Shown here in pieces: positions 9,832-20,621 of a DNA stretch of 64,000 nt. Origin of the DNA: Nemertoderma westbladi (taxonomy: Eukaryota > Xenacoelomorpha > Nemertodermatida > Nemertodermatidae); NCBI GenBank assembly GCA_032718475.1, contig JAUCBJ010007752.1, forward strand, positions 1 to 64,000. The letters run 5' to 3'. Below the pieces are notes generated by a model. That model made no database searches. It was not told where the DNA came from and saw only the letters and a list, made by a program, of their open reading frames with translations. The position numbers were made by a program, and so were the translations under genes. Within the stretch, counting starts at the first letter, position 1. Each line of letters starts with the position of its first letter.

Positions 9832-12131
9832 CAACTTTAAATGACATTGGAAATGGATGGACGTTAGTAACAAGCTCAGCAGTAAGAAACTCGGCCAATG
9901 CATCAATTGGCGGAGTAGGAATTCTGCTAAGCCCATTTGCACTTAAGACCCTAACTAAACAACATCGAATCTATAAATTCCAGGGTTATGATCGCAACAT
10001 TTGATGGGAATCCCAAGACAACAGTTATATGTTGCTACAGTCCAACCAATGCCTCAGAGCGAGAACAAGCAGTCAAGTTTTATGAAGATCTGACTGGACT
10101 TATAAAGGACATTCCGAAACACAATGTTAAAGTCATTGCTGGTGACCTGAATGCGCAAACATAGCCTATAACACCAGTTCTAACAGAAATGGGTACTTAC
10201 TTTTAGATCTAATGGAAGAATGTGAATTGATACCAACAAACAACACATTCGAAAAGAGTAAGGGGAAGCTATGGACCTTTCAATACCCTAATGGAACCAA
10301 AGCACAACTGGATTACATCCTTATAAACAAAAAGTGGAGAAACAGCATGATCAACTGCGAGGCATACAGCTCGTTCAACCTAATTGGTTCGGACCACAGA
10401 ATTGTGACTGCAGAGATCAGAATCAGTTTGAGAGCCAGCAAACCCAGGACAAGCAAGCAAATCAACTATGCCTGGGAGAAACTCAGAACTGACAATGCAG
10501 TAAAGGATGCTTACACAGTAGAAGTTCAAAACCGCTTTGAAGCACTTCAGTCAATGGATGAAGACCAGTCCACCGATTCAATATACCAGAATATAATAAC
10601 AGCCCACAAGGAATCAGCTAAGAGGCATATCCCCAGGGAAGTGGAAAAATCACTTCTCGCAACTTGCTTGGGCAGCCACCAAACATCGAGGTCAGCCCCA
10701 CAAGGAAAATATATGACAAGATACTACCTATAGAAACAGGGGACTTCACACCTGCCGAACTCCAAAGAAGCATTAAAAGCATGTCCAATAATAAAGCGAG
10801 TGGATTAGATGAAATCCCAGCGGAGGTATGGAAAACAGGAGTGCTAAACAGACCATTATTGAATGTTTGCAACCGGATGTTAAAAGGGGAAAAGCCACCA
10901 CCAATTTGGACTAAATGTTAACTAAAGCCTCTCCCCAAGAAAGGAAACCACTGCGTAAGAGCCAAAATGGATTTCGACCAAGTAGATCAACAATAGCTCA
11001 GATACTTGTACTACGGAGACTGATTGAAGGAATTAAGTCGAAGAATCTCCCCGCAGTCATGACTTTTGTGGACTTCAAGAAGGCATTCAACTCCATCCTT
11101 AGAGGTAAAATGCTTGAAATCCTAAGAGCTTATGGAATACCAGAAGTAATTGTTGCTGGCATTGGATTGTTATATTGTGGCACAGAAGCGCAGGTACTCT
11201 CACCAGATGGTGAAACTGAGTTTTTCTCAATCCTGGCTGGGGTACTGCAAGGTGACACATTAGCACCATTACGATTTGTAATTGTGCTGGATTACGCAAT
11301 GAGGGCAGCCACAAAGGGTGAAGATCTGGGATTCACATTTCAAGAACGCAGAAGTAGTAGATATCCGGCAACTACACCGACTTTGCGGATAACATCGCCA
11401 TGCTCTCTAATACCCTAGCAGATGCACAGCTTCTACTAAATAAAGTGGAGAGGGCTGCTAAGGAGGTTGGATTGCATATAAATGATACCAAGACCGAATT
11501 CATGACCTTTAATGTTGATGGAAACTTGACAACCACTGACAATAATCAACTAAGGAAGGTCGACGACTTCCAGTACCTTGGATCATGGATAGAGAGTAGC
11601 AAAAAGGACATAGAAGTTAGGAAAGCAAAGGCTTGGGTAGCTCTATCAAAAATGGATACCATCTGGAAATCAGATCTCTCCAGGCACCTGAAGACTAAGT
11701 TCTTTCGAGCCACAGTGGAAAGTGTATTTTTATACGGGGGTGAGACCTGGACACTGACTAAATCACTTGAACAACGAATTGATGGTTGCTATACAAGACT
11801 ACTAAGGGCAGCCCTAAACATCAGCTGGAGACAACACATGACAAACGCCGAGCTTTATGGTACAATACGACCTGTATCAACCACCCTCCGTGAACGCAGA
11901 TTAAGATTCAGTGGACACTGCTGGCGAAGTAAAGATGAGGTCATACCAGATCTACTCTTCTGCAAACCAACTCATGGAAAGCGTAGTCGTGGACGACCAG
12001 CCATAACATATATAGATCAACTTGAAAGGGATACTGAACTTGGGAGAAACGAAATTGCGACAACTATGGAGAATCGGGAAGCCTGGAAGGATCTCATTTC
12101 CACTGTCCGACTTCACTCAACCTAGTAGTAG
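9832..12131 (+). mobile_element. 5'-truncated non-LTR retrotransposon (LINE copy 1)
   Basis: About 2.3 kb between 12-bp target-site duplications. It starts inside the endonuclease domain and ends in a short (TAG)n tail at 12124-12131. It is the same broad family as the copy at 12389-16119: same domain order, related RT motifs, same CCTAGTAG tail. It is much more decayed, with frameshifts and a deletion between the endonuclease and RT. It sits in the long intron between HECT exons E and F. Confidence 0.85.
9850..12125 (+). pseudogene. Endonuclease-reverse transcriptase, LINE copy 1 (broken)
   Basis: Readable pieces in order: an endonuclease middle (ASIGGVGILLSPF; CCYSPTNASE in another frame; AGDLNAQ); the C-terminal endonuclease (10212-10733, ending in the GSDHRIV motif); RT fragment 10739-10918 (NNKASGLDEIPAEVW); RT 10915-11418 with VDFKKAFNS (motif A) and GVLQGDTLAPL (motif B); a degraded motif C (FADN) bridging to 11400-12125, which carries the RT thumb and C-terminal region (LRFSGHCWRSKDE and GKRSRGRP). 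Frame changes occur near 10150, 10700, 10910 and 11395. It is not functional. It is an APE-type LINE; the clade was not assigned. Confidence 0.85.
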
Positions 12132-12143
12132 TACAACTTTAGA
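12132..12143. repeat. 12-bp target-site duplication, right copy (LINE copy 1)
   Basis: Exact repeat of 9820-9831. Confidence 0.85.
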
Positions 12144-12358
12144 GGACATTACAGCATTGTATTGGCCTGTACATTTAGTATTGTATTTGGTGTTATTGTT
12201 TACGTGGTAACCGTGACGTGGTAATGTCCCCCTAGTGGACATTACTTAACGCCGCCATGGTTACCACGTAAACAATAGGTGGAAATTTGCCTGACAGCCA
12301 GATAGGCCTACTGCATTACCTACCAGTAGGCGGGGTATAGTTATTAATACCAGTAGGG

Positions 12359-12388
12359 CCTAGCTATATTATTATAACATGGCTCCAA
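12359..12388. repeat. 30-bp target-site duplication, left copy (LINE copy 2)
   Basis: A 30-bp string beginning CCTAGCTATATT and ending GGCTCCAA is repeated exactly at 16120-16149 and flanks LINE copy 2. Confidence 0.9.
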
Positions 12389-12427
12389 CTACTACTAGGA
12401 TCGGCATGCTGCATTGCAGCTGCATTG

Positions 12428-15400
12428 TTAAGAATGCTGTGCCGGCTTGTCAACAAAATTGCACCGCCACAACTCTCTATCACCCATGACATTTGCTAGA
12501 TCATCCGCATCTTTAAGGCCAGTGTCCTTTAAGATGCGTCTCAAGAAAGTCATGGGCTGTCCACCATGCCTATTCACTCCATGAGGCTGCCAAAGTACAA
12601 GATTATGCACTGGCTGGTCCTCACGGCGAAAGCAATGTCCTGCAAAGCGGAGGCGATTTTGTTCTAGTGTCAAGCTTGGGGGAACCAATGAGACACCTCC
12701 AATGTTATATAGTGTCTGGTTGGAGATGTGTGCATTGTACTTGACACAATGAACCCGGCGTAGCATTCTTGTGAATGTGCCATCCAGAGATTTGGTGTCC
12801 TCAGCAGTTAGAGCCCAGCATGGACTCCCGTAGAGGAGTACTGGAACTACTGCTGCTCTAAATAATCGGACCTTAAGTTTCCGATTAATTCTCGGCGACT
12901 TCCAAATCCTGGAAAGCCTATTCAAAGCTGCCCATGCCTTTCCCTTACGTATTCGAAGGTCCTCACCTGACTTCCGGATCCATGATCCCAGGTAACAGAA
13001 GTCGTCCACATGCTCAAGCATACCATCCTTTGAGCTTAGGCTCATCCGATCAGAGACTTGCTGAGGACTTTCAAAGTTAACGGTCAGAATTTTGGTCTTT
13101 CTGGAGTTAATAAAAGAAGCAGCATGTTCTAATGAGCTGAGGAGCCGTTGGGCTCCCTCTAATGATTCTGAGAGTACTCCTAAGTCATCAGCAAAGTCTA
13201 GATCAGTTAGGTACTTGGCAGGATTTCCTCGACTTATGGAGCCAGTAGGTGGAGTTATCATCACCCCATCATCATTATGATGATCTAAGGACATGCGTAG
13301 AACATAGTCAACCACAATAATGAACAAGAATGGTGCAAGTGTGTCTCCTTGGAGGACGCCCCATAACACTTCAAATGGTTCTGTGTCACCGTCAACAGTA
13401 GACACAAATGTTGTCGAACCATCGTATACTGATCTGATTGCTGCAATAATTTCATCAGGAATCCCATATAATGAAAGTATGCTGAACATACGTGAGCGAG
13501 AGACTGAATCAAAGGCCTTGAAGAAGTCAACAAAGATAACAGCCAGATGCCTGTCTTTCTTTTTTGATAATTCTTCAATTATCCTTCTAAGAGCCAAAAT
13601 GGGCTCCATGGTCCCACGACCTTTACGGAACCCATTCTGATTTCCACGGAGCAGTCTCTCAATGGGATCCCTGATGCGATTTAATAGAATCCTATTGTAT
13701 AGCTTTGCAGAAATCGAGATCAATGAGATTCCCCGAAAAGAACCATAGAGTGTTAGGTTGCCCTTCTTGGGAACTGGCACCAACTTATTTGTTTTCATTT
13801 CTTGTGGGACTCTTGTTGTTCGGTACATGTCTACTATGATGGGATAGATGAGCTTTAAACACTCAGGTATTTTAAAGACCTCAGGGGGAACACCATCTAC
13901 TCCACTGGCACGATTGGTCTTAATGCTCTTTGCAGCAGCCTTCACTTCTGCAAAGGAGATATCGCCAATGGGAATATCTGGGAGTACAGACTCAGACACT
14001 TTTACTTCTATAAAGTTATCAGGCAATACCCTGTCATTATTGAGGAGCTTTTCAAAGTGGGCTTTCCAACCATTGAGGCGATCGGCTGGTGATTCAGCCT
14101 TAACCTTGGTGGTTGGTTGGCTTTTCCGCCCAGTAAGCAGATTGATTGATTTCCATGCCTGGGATGATTGCCTGCTGTCGTCAGCATCATTGATGGCATC
14201 AACCTGTTGGTTTATTAGCTCCTGTAGATTAACAGAGTACTGCCTGTTCAGGGACCTAGATGCAGCCTTAACTGCATTCTTGGCCGCTGTAGTCTGTTTG
14301 AGTCGGGACTCTTTCTGCGCCTTATGAAGGTCATTTCGGCACTTCTGAATTTTGTTGTCAGTCCAGGGGGCCCTTTTCCTGTTTCGAGGGTATACAGGAA
14401 CTGTTTCTGCAGCTGCTAACTTAACTGCTTCTGTAAAGGCAGTATAGCCCTCACAGTGATCTGCCGCCTTAGAGGCAAGAGCCTCATACCTGTTGCTCAG
14501 CTGTAGTGTGAAGCTGGATCTCACACTTGGCTGTTGCAACAGAGAGGACCTGTCATGCCGCGGCAAGGCAGATTTCGTTGTTCTGCTAGCACGCAGACCG
14601 CGTGACGAGACGCTTACCTTGGCCACAATAAGGCAGTGATCACTGGAGAAGGGTCGAAGTGTAAATGCATTACAGTCTTGTATAGAGCTCCTGTATTTCC
14701 TACGAAACAGAATATGGTCTATCTGGGACTTGTGACCACTGGGTCCACTATGAGTCCATAGCTTTCCAGTTCGCTTCTTGAACTGGGTTCCAGCCGAAAA
14801 CAATCCATTTCCAGAGATAAAATCCTGAAGATGGACAGAATTTCGGTTAACACTATTGCTATAGACCCAGGGCGATGTAGGTGATTGATGCAGACTTGCA
14901 TTAAAGTCTCCCAGGAATGTTAAGAATGCATGCTGATCCACTCCATCAGTTGCTGCTTGTAGATTGTGGTAGAAATTTTCCACCTCCTCTACAGGGGCAA
15001 CACTAGTTGGAGAGTAGCACACAATCAGAACCACCTTAGGAAACTTCTTAGCCAGTCTTCCAGAACATGAGAAGTGGCAACGGATGATGCGGTTAGAGAT
15101 TTGGTCTATTTTGTCCAATGCTGCATGTGCAGTTGGATTCATCAATAGACCAATTCCACCATTGCCACTATCATCTGCTGACGCGAGGGCGAGTCGCCAA
15201 CCACCCCCCATGTCCTTAATCAGAACCTCATCAGTCTGTCCAGTCTGCATTCGGTGCTCTTGAACACCCACTGCGCTAAGAGAAAGCTTATCTGCCAAGG
15301 CAGTCAGCTCACCTTGTCGCATTGGGGACCCGAGTGTTAGGGTGTTTACTGAGGCTAGTCTAGTGACTTGCCTCAGATTCACCAATGGCTTTGTTGGTCG

Positions 15401-15721
15401 GGGTGGAACATGAGAGTAGCCTCCAACTCCAGAATCCCTCTCCCCATCACAATCTGGCCTCCCTGGTGACCCAGGGTTTGGGCCAGAAAGGTCATCAGGA
15501 AAGGGACTCAAAGAATTGTTGGCTGCTCTCTCTCCAGTAGGGGGTGAGACAGGCAGCCGGTCAGGAGTTAACTGACGCCTGTGAGGCCGATTGTGTCCGG
15601 TATTTCCACTGGCCTCTAGTGGCCGGACCTCCGCATTGCTAATGTAATCCATAGTGGGGGTTGGGGGGTGCTTTTTTGCCGAGTCAGCTCTCGGGGCAAA
15701 TACCACACCCTGGTTTGCCAT
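12428..15721 (-). CDS. Endonuclease-reverse transcriptase, LINE copy 2
   Basis: Intact frame of 1097 codons from the first ATG (15721; a longer TTG start at 15742 is possible). After a Pro-rich head of about 120 residues comes an AP-endonuclease-like domain: GVQEHR (Glu of the active site), CYSPTS, GDFNA at 271-275, QIDHIL, and SSDHCLI. The RT domain follows: NRASGVDGVPPEV, NQNGFRKGRGT, motif A VDFFKAFDS, motif B GVLQGDTLAPFLF, and motif C FADD at 843-846. The C-terminus has LRFAGHCFRRED. It would nick target DNA and prime reverse transcription of its own RNA. Compared with the fourth copy (63.3 kb) it lacks 12 nt after motif C, an in-frame loss of four residues, so it is either a variant or slightly defective. 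Confidence 0.92.
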   Translation of the reverse strand: MANQGVVFAPRADSAKKHPPTPTMDYISNAEVRPLEASGNTGHNRPHRRQLTPDRLPVSPPTGERAANNSLSPFPDDLSGPNPGSPGRPDCDGERDSGVGGYSHVPPRPTKPLVNLRQVTRLASVNTLTLGSPMRQGELTALADKLSLSAVGVQEHRMQTGQTDEVLIKDMGGGWRLALASADDSGNGGIGLLMNPTAHAALDKIDQISNRIIRCHFSCSGRLAKKFPKVVLIVCYSPTSVAPVEEVENFYHNLQAATDGVDQHAFLTFLGDFNASLHQSPTSPWVYSNSVNRNSVHLQDFISGNGLFSAGTQFKKRTGKLWTHSGPSGHKSQIDHILFRRKYRSSIQDCNAFTLRPFSSDHCLIVAKVSVSSRGLRASRTTKSALPRHDRSSLLQQPSVRSSFTLQLSNRYEALASKAADHCEGYTAFTEAVKLAAAETVPVYPRNRKRAPWTDNKIQKCRNDLHKAQKESRLKQTTAAKNAVKAASRSLNRQYSVNLQELINQQVDAINDADDSRQSSQAWKSINLLTGRKSQPTTKVKAESPADRLNGWKAHFEKLLNNDRVLPDNFIEVKVSESVLPDIPIGDISFAEVKAAAKSIKTNRASGVDGVPPEVFKIPECLKLIYPIIVDMYRTTRVPQEMKTNKLVPVPKKGNLTLYGSFRGISLISISAKLYNRILLNRIRDPIERLLRGNQNGFRKGRGTMEPILALRRIIEELSKKKDRHLAVIFVDFFKAFDSVSRSRMFSILSLYGIPDEIIAAIRSVYDGSTTFVSTVDGDTEPFEVLWGVLQGDTLAPFLFIIVVDYVLRMSLDHHNDDGVMITPPTGSISRGNPAKYLTDLDFADDLGVLSESLEGAQRLLSSLEHAASFINSRKTKILTVNFESPQQVSDRMSLSSKDGMLEHVDDFCYLGSWIRKSGEDLRIRKGKAWAALNRLSRIWKSPRINRKLKVRLFRAAVVPVLLYGSPCWALTAEDTKSLDGTFTRMLRRVHCVKYNAHISNQTLYNIGGVSLVPPSLTLEQNRLRFAGHCFRREDQPVHNLVLWQPHGVNRHGGQPMTFLRRILKDTGLKDADDLANVMGDRELWRCNFVDKPAQHS

Positions 15722-16119
15722 TCCACAGGGTGGGTGTCGCAATGGAGTCAGATATGAGGCCCATCACCCATATCTACTCTGGCGTACATGACCCATCATT
15801 GGCTGCGTCATGCCCTGTACCCTTGCTGCCAGGTGCAGGTCGCAGTGAAGTGCCCTCAGAGTGGACATGAGAACACTCTACTCCTAACCAGCCATTGGTA
15901 GATCACCATCTGCCTGGTCAGGCCATATACCCCTGCAGCCAAGTATATGGGTCCTTAATCCAGGACCAAGGGCGTCCTTATCCCAGAACGAAGGGGGTCC
16001 TAGTTACAGGACCAGATTTGCCCTAGTAAGAGGGTCTATGCAGCTACAGGTGGCACCTCCTTTATGCTGCATGGAGGTGGCAAGTTTTCTTGATCAATGA
16101 CCTAGAATACCTGACCTGA
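15722..16119 (-). promoter_or_regulatory. 5' untranslated region of LINE copy 2
   Basis: About 0.4 kb between the target duplication and the ATG. Autonomous LINEs usually carry an internal RNA polymerase II promoter here. No clear motif was recognised. Confidence 0.4.
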
Positions 16120-16149
16120 CCTAGCTATATTATTATAACATGGCTCCAA
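16120..16149. repeat. 30-bp target-site duplication, right copy (LINE copy 2)
   Basis: Exact copy of 12359-12388. Confidence 0.9.
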
Positions 16150-16789
16150 ACACCGTGATAAATATAAGCTAACTTATTTATAACATTATTTATGTCATTT
16201 TTACAATTATTTATACACCAACTAATATAATTTGTGCAGTTTCTATCACTTATAATGTATATGTACAATCATGTCGTAATGTTAACATTTTGGAATAAAA
16301 CTACATACATACTTGTTGCGAAGTACTTTACAGTGTTCTGATCCTCGTGGCTTTATTTTCACTCACTCACTAATGTTCGTTCGTGTAACAAAGCCACTCC
16401 GATCATCACACTGTAAAGTGCTACTTTACACACAAGTATGTAAATAGTTAAATTAATTTTAATTAAAATAAATTGTAATTCAAATTAAATTATTAGCAAA
16501 ATTATTATATATAACCGTATATAATATAGGGATGTCCCATAAAATCCAAAATAAAAATAAAAAAATTCAAACTAACAGCCTGGGTTGTTTTCGATTTAGG
16601 GGTTTTCGAGGTTGATTTGTTAATTAATTTTAGTGAGCCATACAAACATTTGAAAATTCGTTATTTTAGAATTACTTTGTTTAATTCCATTGAGGAGTAT
16701 ATTAGGCAGCTATATCAGGCAATATATAATCAATATATTTATTTAGATATAATATATAATCTATATTATTCTTATTTATTATCTTTCAG

Positions 16790-17066
16790 CTGGAGAATCC
16801 AGTCTGTTATCAGAAAGTAATATCGGCCTGTCAGATCTGCTGACATTTGCAACAACTGGTTCAGATGTTGTCCCACCTCTTGGATTTGACATTGACCCAA
16901 CTGTTATGTTCCTCCACCCGCTGATGATGATTTATTCTACAAAGATTTACCAAGGGCAAATACATGCCTAATGGAATTGGCATTACCAGTTGTAAATGAT
17001 TACGATGAGTTTAAAATAAGTATGCTACGAGTTATTGAAATGGTTACGACCTTTACTGATAACTGA
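16790..17066 (+). pseudogene. HECT domain terminal exon with catalytic cysteine
   Basis: A good acceptor (TTATTATCTTTCAG) precedes base 16790. The reading phase (two bases, then GGA GAA) fits the phase-1 donor at 9544. It reads GESSLLSESNIGLSDLL, FATTGSD and PPLGFDIDP, then after a one-base frame change near 16910 LPRANTCLMELALPVV and YDEFK, to a TGA at 17064-17066. This is the C-lobe of a HECT ligase. The Cys codon at 16965-16967 in the ANTC motif is the position that forms the ubiquitin thioester. The frameshift makes this copy non-functional as read. The 7.2-kb intron before it contains two LINE insertions. Confidence 0.75.
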
Positions 17067-17600
17067 AAATTGTAATGCATGTATTGAGACTATATGTTTA
17101 GAGATATATTAGATATTATTGTTAGATAAAGAAAGGTACTGATGTACCTAATCTGATAATACTGTATATACCGGTATATATATATTTTTATGTTTTATTT
17201 ATTATTTTATTATTTTTATGTAGTGACAAGCAACTGTTAATGTAAATTTTTTTGGCGACCAGTAAGATTCCGTACGAAGTCCAAGTTCATTAACATATCA
17301 CATAGCATATATAGAAAATATATAAAAATACGTTAATGAAATGGCGGAGTAGTTGTGAAAAAATTTCATTCCGAAATAATTACCATCAAAGTTGAAACCT
17401 TCCCACCCCCACGTAGAACAGCCTGTCTGGGGTGTGCTTGTGGGGCGAGCCACGTGAGTCCAGGTGAGTCTTAGCGTAGGGGTATAATTAGTGGATCCGT
17501 CCGTCCGTCGTTGTCATCGTCATCGTAAATGTTTGAATGCTAATAAGGCACTAATAAAACACTAGAGTCTTACACCCCACAAACTAACAAAAAACATAGG
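17067..17600. other. No gene seen
   Basis: AT-rich sequence after the HECT stop, then a CGTC/GTCATC-rich simple stretch near 17505-17530. Nothing supportable was found. Confidence 0.4.
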
Positions 17601-17613
17601 ATCAGGACATTCT

Positions 17614-18363
17614 AGTGATAACAACCGTGAACGACTACAGTGTGTTATGGAACTGATAGAGTTCTTGGCTCAACTTGGACTACCAATTCATGGGCATCGT
17701 GATTTTGGTGCAATCAAAGTCCGTGAGGATGACTCGATTGATTACACCCATGGTAAGTATGTTGCACTGCTGCAGCTTCTGGCCAAACATAACCCAATCC
17801 TCCGGAAGCACCTGACTTCGGGTCCCTGCAATGCTCCGAATCTCATAATGAGCTAATTCACAACATGGCCAGTGTCCTCACCAAGGAGCTTATCGGCACG
17901 GTCAACAGCTCCAGCTACTTTGCTTTGCTGGCTGATGAGACGTCAGATGTGAGCTCCAAGGAGCAGATGTCAGTTTGTGTGCGATTCATTGATGGGAAAT
18001 ACATGGTGCATGATAAGTTTCTTTGTTTTATGCACCTCAGCTCATGTACAGTTGCTGCTGTGGCTGAGTCACTTAAGAAGATTGTGGGCCAGCTGGGTAT
18101 CACTGCTCAGATGGTGCGCAAGGATATTATGGTGCGTCGACCATGTTGGGTCAGTTTAAAGGTGTACAATCGCTGATTAGGGAGAAGCACGGACAGACCC
18201 TCGCCACATATGCACTGTGCAGAGCACAACCTGAACTTGGCTGTACATGAGGCCTGTAGGTTGCAGTCAATCCTCGCCGCTGTGACTGCGATAAATTCAG
18301 TTGCAGTATTCTTCAACATCTTGCCGAAGTTAAGAGCAGTGCTGGAGGAGAAAATCACGTATA
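17614..18363 (+). pseudogene. hAT-type transposase (DUF4371-like), broken
   Basis: Plus-strand pieces match the order of ZMYM1/hAT-like transposases: LAQLGLPIHGHRDFG (17647-17856), then after a frame change NELIHNMASV leading to FALLADETSDVSSKEQMS with VRFIDG (17865 on), a frame change to YYGASTMLGQFKGVQSLIRE, then HCAEHNLNLAVHEACRLQS (18210 on) to about 18363. LADETSD carries the first catalytic Asp region. The C-terminal dimerisation domain is absent, and at least three frame changes make it dead. Terminal inverted repeats were not found. Confidence 0.8.
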
Positions 18364-18415
18364 GTGTGTACTCTACTATTTCCAGAGCTACTGCTCTACT
18401 CGCGTAGCAGACCAT

Positions 18416-19238
18416 TACTGCTGTCCATTCTCATAGTTGCACCCCACCTTCACTCTTATTGGTCCGAATAGGTCCATTCTACTGTTAGTATTAGTAAAAG
18501 GAGGTTCGTATAGTGTCAGTCTTTCTTATAACAATGGTGCCATTATTTGTTTTAATCTCTTGTGTCTTATATATCTACATTGTTATGCATTGAATGATAT
18601 ATGATTTAACTTGTCATTGTGATTGAATCCAATAATATTTTATTATTTATAAAATAATTTCATAGCCTAGCCTCTGTACCTCCCTCCATGTTGAACTTTT
18701 AGCTCTGGAATGGTTAATAGCACAATGAGAGATGATGGAGTCCAATATGGCAAACTGCGCCCCTAAATGGATTTCTTTACATTTAAGAGGATAGAGTTTT
18801 GGTGCGAGAACACACTGGATTATGGAATACATGTCTAAGATCTATCTATAATAGACCTGCTGGCAGTGGCGTAGCTGAGGGGGGCCCAGGGCCCCCTGTT
18901 GGCGTCAGGGGGGCACCAAAATCGCTGTGAATGAACAATATATTTTCAAGCTTGGTCGCTCCCATTTGAAAATTAATGTAATATTTAGTTGAAAACTTTT
19001 TAATAAATACCTTCAATACATTCTATATCAATAAACTTTTTAATTAATTCCCTAACACATTTCTTTGCCATTACATACAACCAGCTTGTAGGCTACATAT
19101 TGTTCATATTAATATTGTTCCTATATATTACTTCCAACTTCTGCCTGTTGGCCTAATCTATTGACATGTAGTATGCCTAAGCCTACCGGTATTTTAGAAT
19201 CATTTTCTCATTACTGCGTGTCGTACTGTATCACTATT
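18416..19238. other. No gene; possible transposon end
   Basis: Unassigned AT-rich sequence. At 18864-18915 there is a G/C-rich string (CAGTGGCGTAGCTGAGGGGG followed by a GGGCCC palindrome) of the kind seen at DNA-transposon or SINE ends. It has no partner here, so I do not name it. Confidence 0.35.
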
Positions 19239-19247
19239 AAGCAAGCT
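19239..19247. repeat. Candidate 9-bp target duplication, left
   Basis: AAGCAAGCT here and TAGCAAGCC at 20613-20621 match at seven of nine positions and flank the inverted arms. Confidence 0.55.
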
Positions 19248-20612
19248 CGGAAGCCCTGAGTGGCCAAGCTGTTATACATTCATGAACAAGTGGTGCGAGC
19301 GCGAATGTGGAATTATGTTTGTTTATGTACGACATGGCTGTATGTGTGCACGACATGGCTGTATGTTGTTGACATGAGCATATCAGTGTATCTGTGCTTG
19401 ACATGAGCATAGGTATGCATGACATGAGCATGTGTGAGCGCGACATGTATATGTATGCACATGTGTGTGTGCACGGCATGGGTATATGTGTGCACGACAT
19501 GAGTAGGTGTGTGCACGACATTGGAGCATATATGTGCATGACATGAGTATATGTGTGCGTGGCATGAGTATATGTGTGCACGACGACATCATTATGTGTG
19601 AGTGACATAACTATATCTTTGCACGACATGAGATGTAGACTTGATGGAGGGAAATTCAAACAAAGCATAATTCCAATACAGTTGCTGTGTACTGGTACCG
19701 GTAGGTTACCTACTGACCTAGCTGTAATGTTAGTGTTAGATAAAGTAACGATTCCGACTAAACTGCAAGCTTCACGATGAATAAGGTGTGGAATTAAAGG
19801 CGATAAATGCACCATTAGATGGAAACCACATGGAGTCTCAAGGAAGTTTGGACTTCATCATCTTCATTCTGAGTTTATTAGACTTCGTCGTCTTCATTGC
19901 GAGTTTATTGGACTTCGTCGTCTTCATTCTGAGTTTATTGGACTTCGTCGTCTTTATTGCGAGTTTATTGGACTCGGCCACTAAGTCTTCCATTCCGGGT
20001 TTACTTGGGATCAGCGACTTTTGTTCTCGGAATTACATTTACTCCATGTGCCTTCTGCAATGTTTATGTTCGATCGAGCCACACCATATTTATCGTGAAG
20101 CTTGCAATTTAGTCGGAATCGTTACTCTATCTAACATTGCCAGATTGCAACTAGGTCTGTAGGTAAGCTACTGGTACCAGTACACAGCAAACTGTATTTG
20201 AATTATGCTTTGTTTGAATTTCCTTCCATCAAATCTACATCTCATGTCGTGCATACATATACTCATGTCGTGCACAGATATAGTTATGTCGCTCATACAT
20301 ATATATACTCATGTCGTGCACAAATACACATGTTGTGGACACATATACATGTCGCGCACACATATGCTCATGAAGTGCATACATATACTCATGCCAAGCA
20401 CAGATATACTCATGTCGTTCACACATATACAATATACAATATACATGTCGTGTACATATGCTAATGTCGTGCATTATACTCATGTCAAGCACAGAAATAC
20501 TCATGTCAACTGTCGTGCACACATACACTCATGTCGTACATACACACACATAATTCTAAATTCGCACCACTTGTTCATGAATGTATAACAGCTTGGCCAC
20601 TCAGGGCTTCCG
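19248..20612. mobile_element. Foldback / Mutator-like non-autonomous DNA transposon
   Basis: Long terminal inverted repeats: left arm 19248-19791, right arm 20079-20612. Their outer ends CGGAAGCCCTGAGTGGCCAA and its reverse complement match exactly, and homology continues inward through the CATTCATGAACAAGTGGTGC string to GATAAATAT/ATGAATAAGGTGTGG at the inner ends. Both arms are filled with degenerate units of about 20-24 bp around CGACATGAGTATATGTGTGC. The core (19792-20078) has four 30-bp repeats. There is no transposase. Long TIRs and a roughly 9-bp flank duplication fit MULE-like or foldback elements; the superfamily is inference. Confidence 0.8.
19851..19970. repeat. 4 x 30-bp tandem repeat in foldback core
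   Basis: Units start at 19851, 19881, 19911 and 19941 with GACTTCRTCRTCTTCATT. They differ by alternating CTGAG/GCGAG. Confidence 0.9.
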
Positions 20613-20621
20613 TAGCAAGCC
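20613..20621. repeat. Candidate 9-bp target duplication, right
   Basis: TAGCAAGCC; see 19239-19247. Confidence 0.5.

Larger units (their letters stand above)
12389..16119 (-). mobile_element. Non-LTR retrotransposon, nearly full length (LINE copy 2)
   Basis: A 3.73-kb minus-strand element bounded by perfect 30-bp target duplications. Its 3' end (plus-strand left edge) is a CTACTACTAG string, that is a (TAG)n tail rather than poly(A). About 0.4 kb of 5' untranslated sequence (15722-16119) precedes a single open frame. The intact frame and perfect duplication indicate a fairly recent insertion, into the same intron as LINE copy 1 and only about 215 bp from its right target duplication. Confidence 0.92.

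Noticed and set aside
17505-17535. CGTC/GTCATC string as a transposon end
   Set aside because: No inverted partner was found near the hAT relic.
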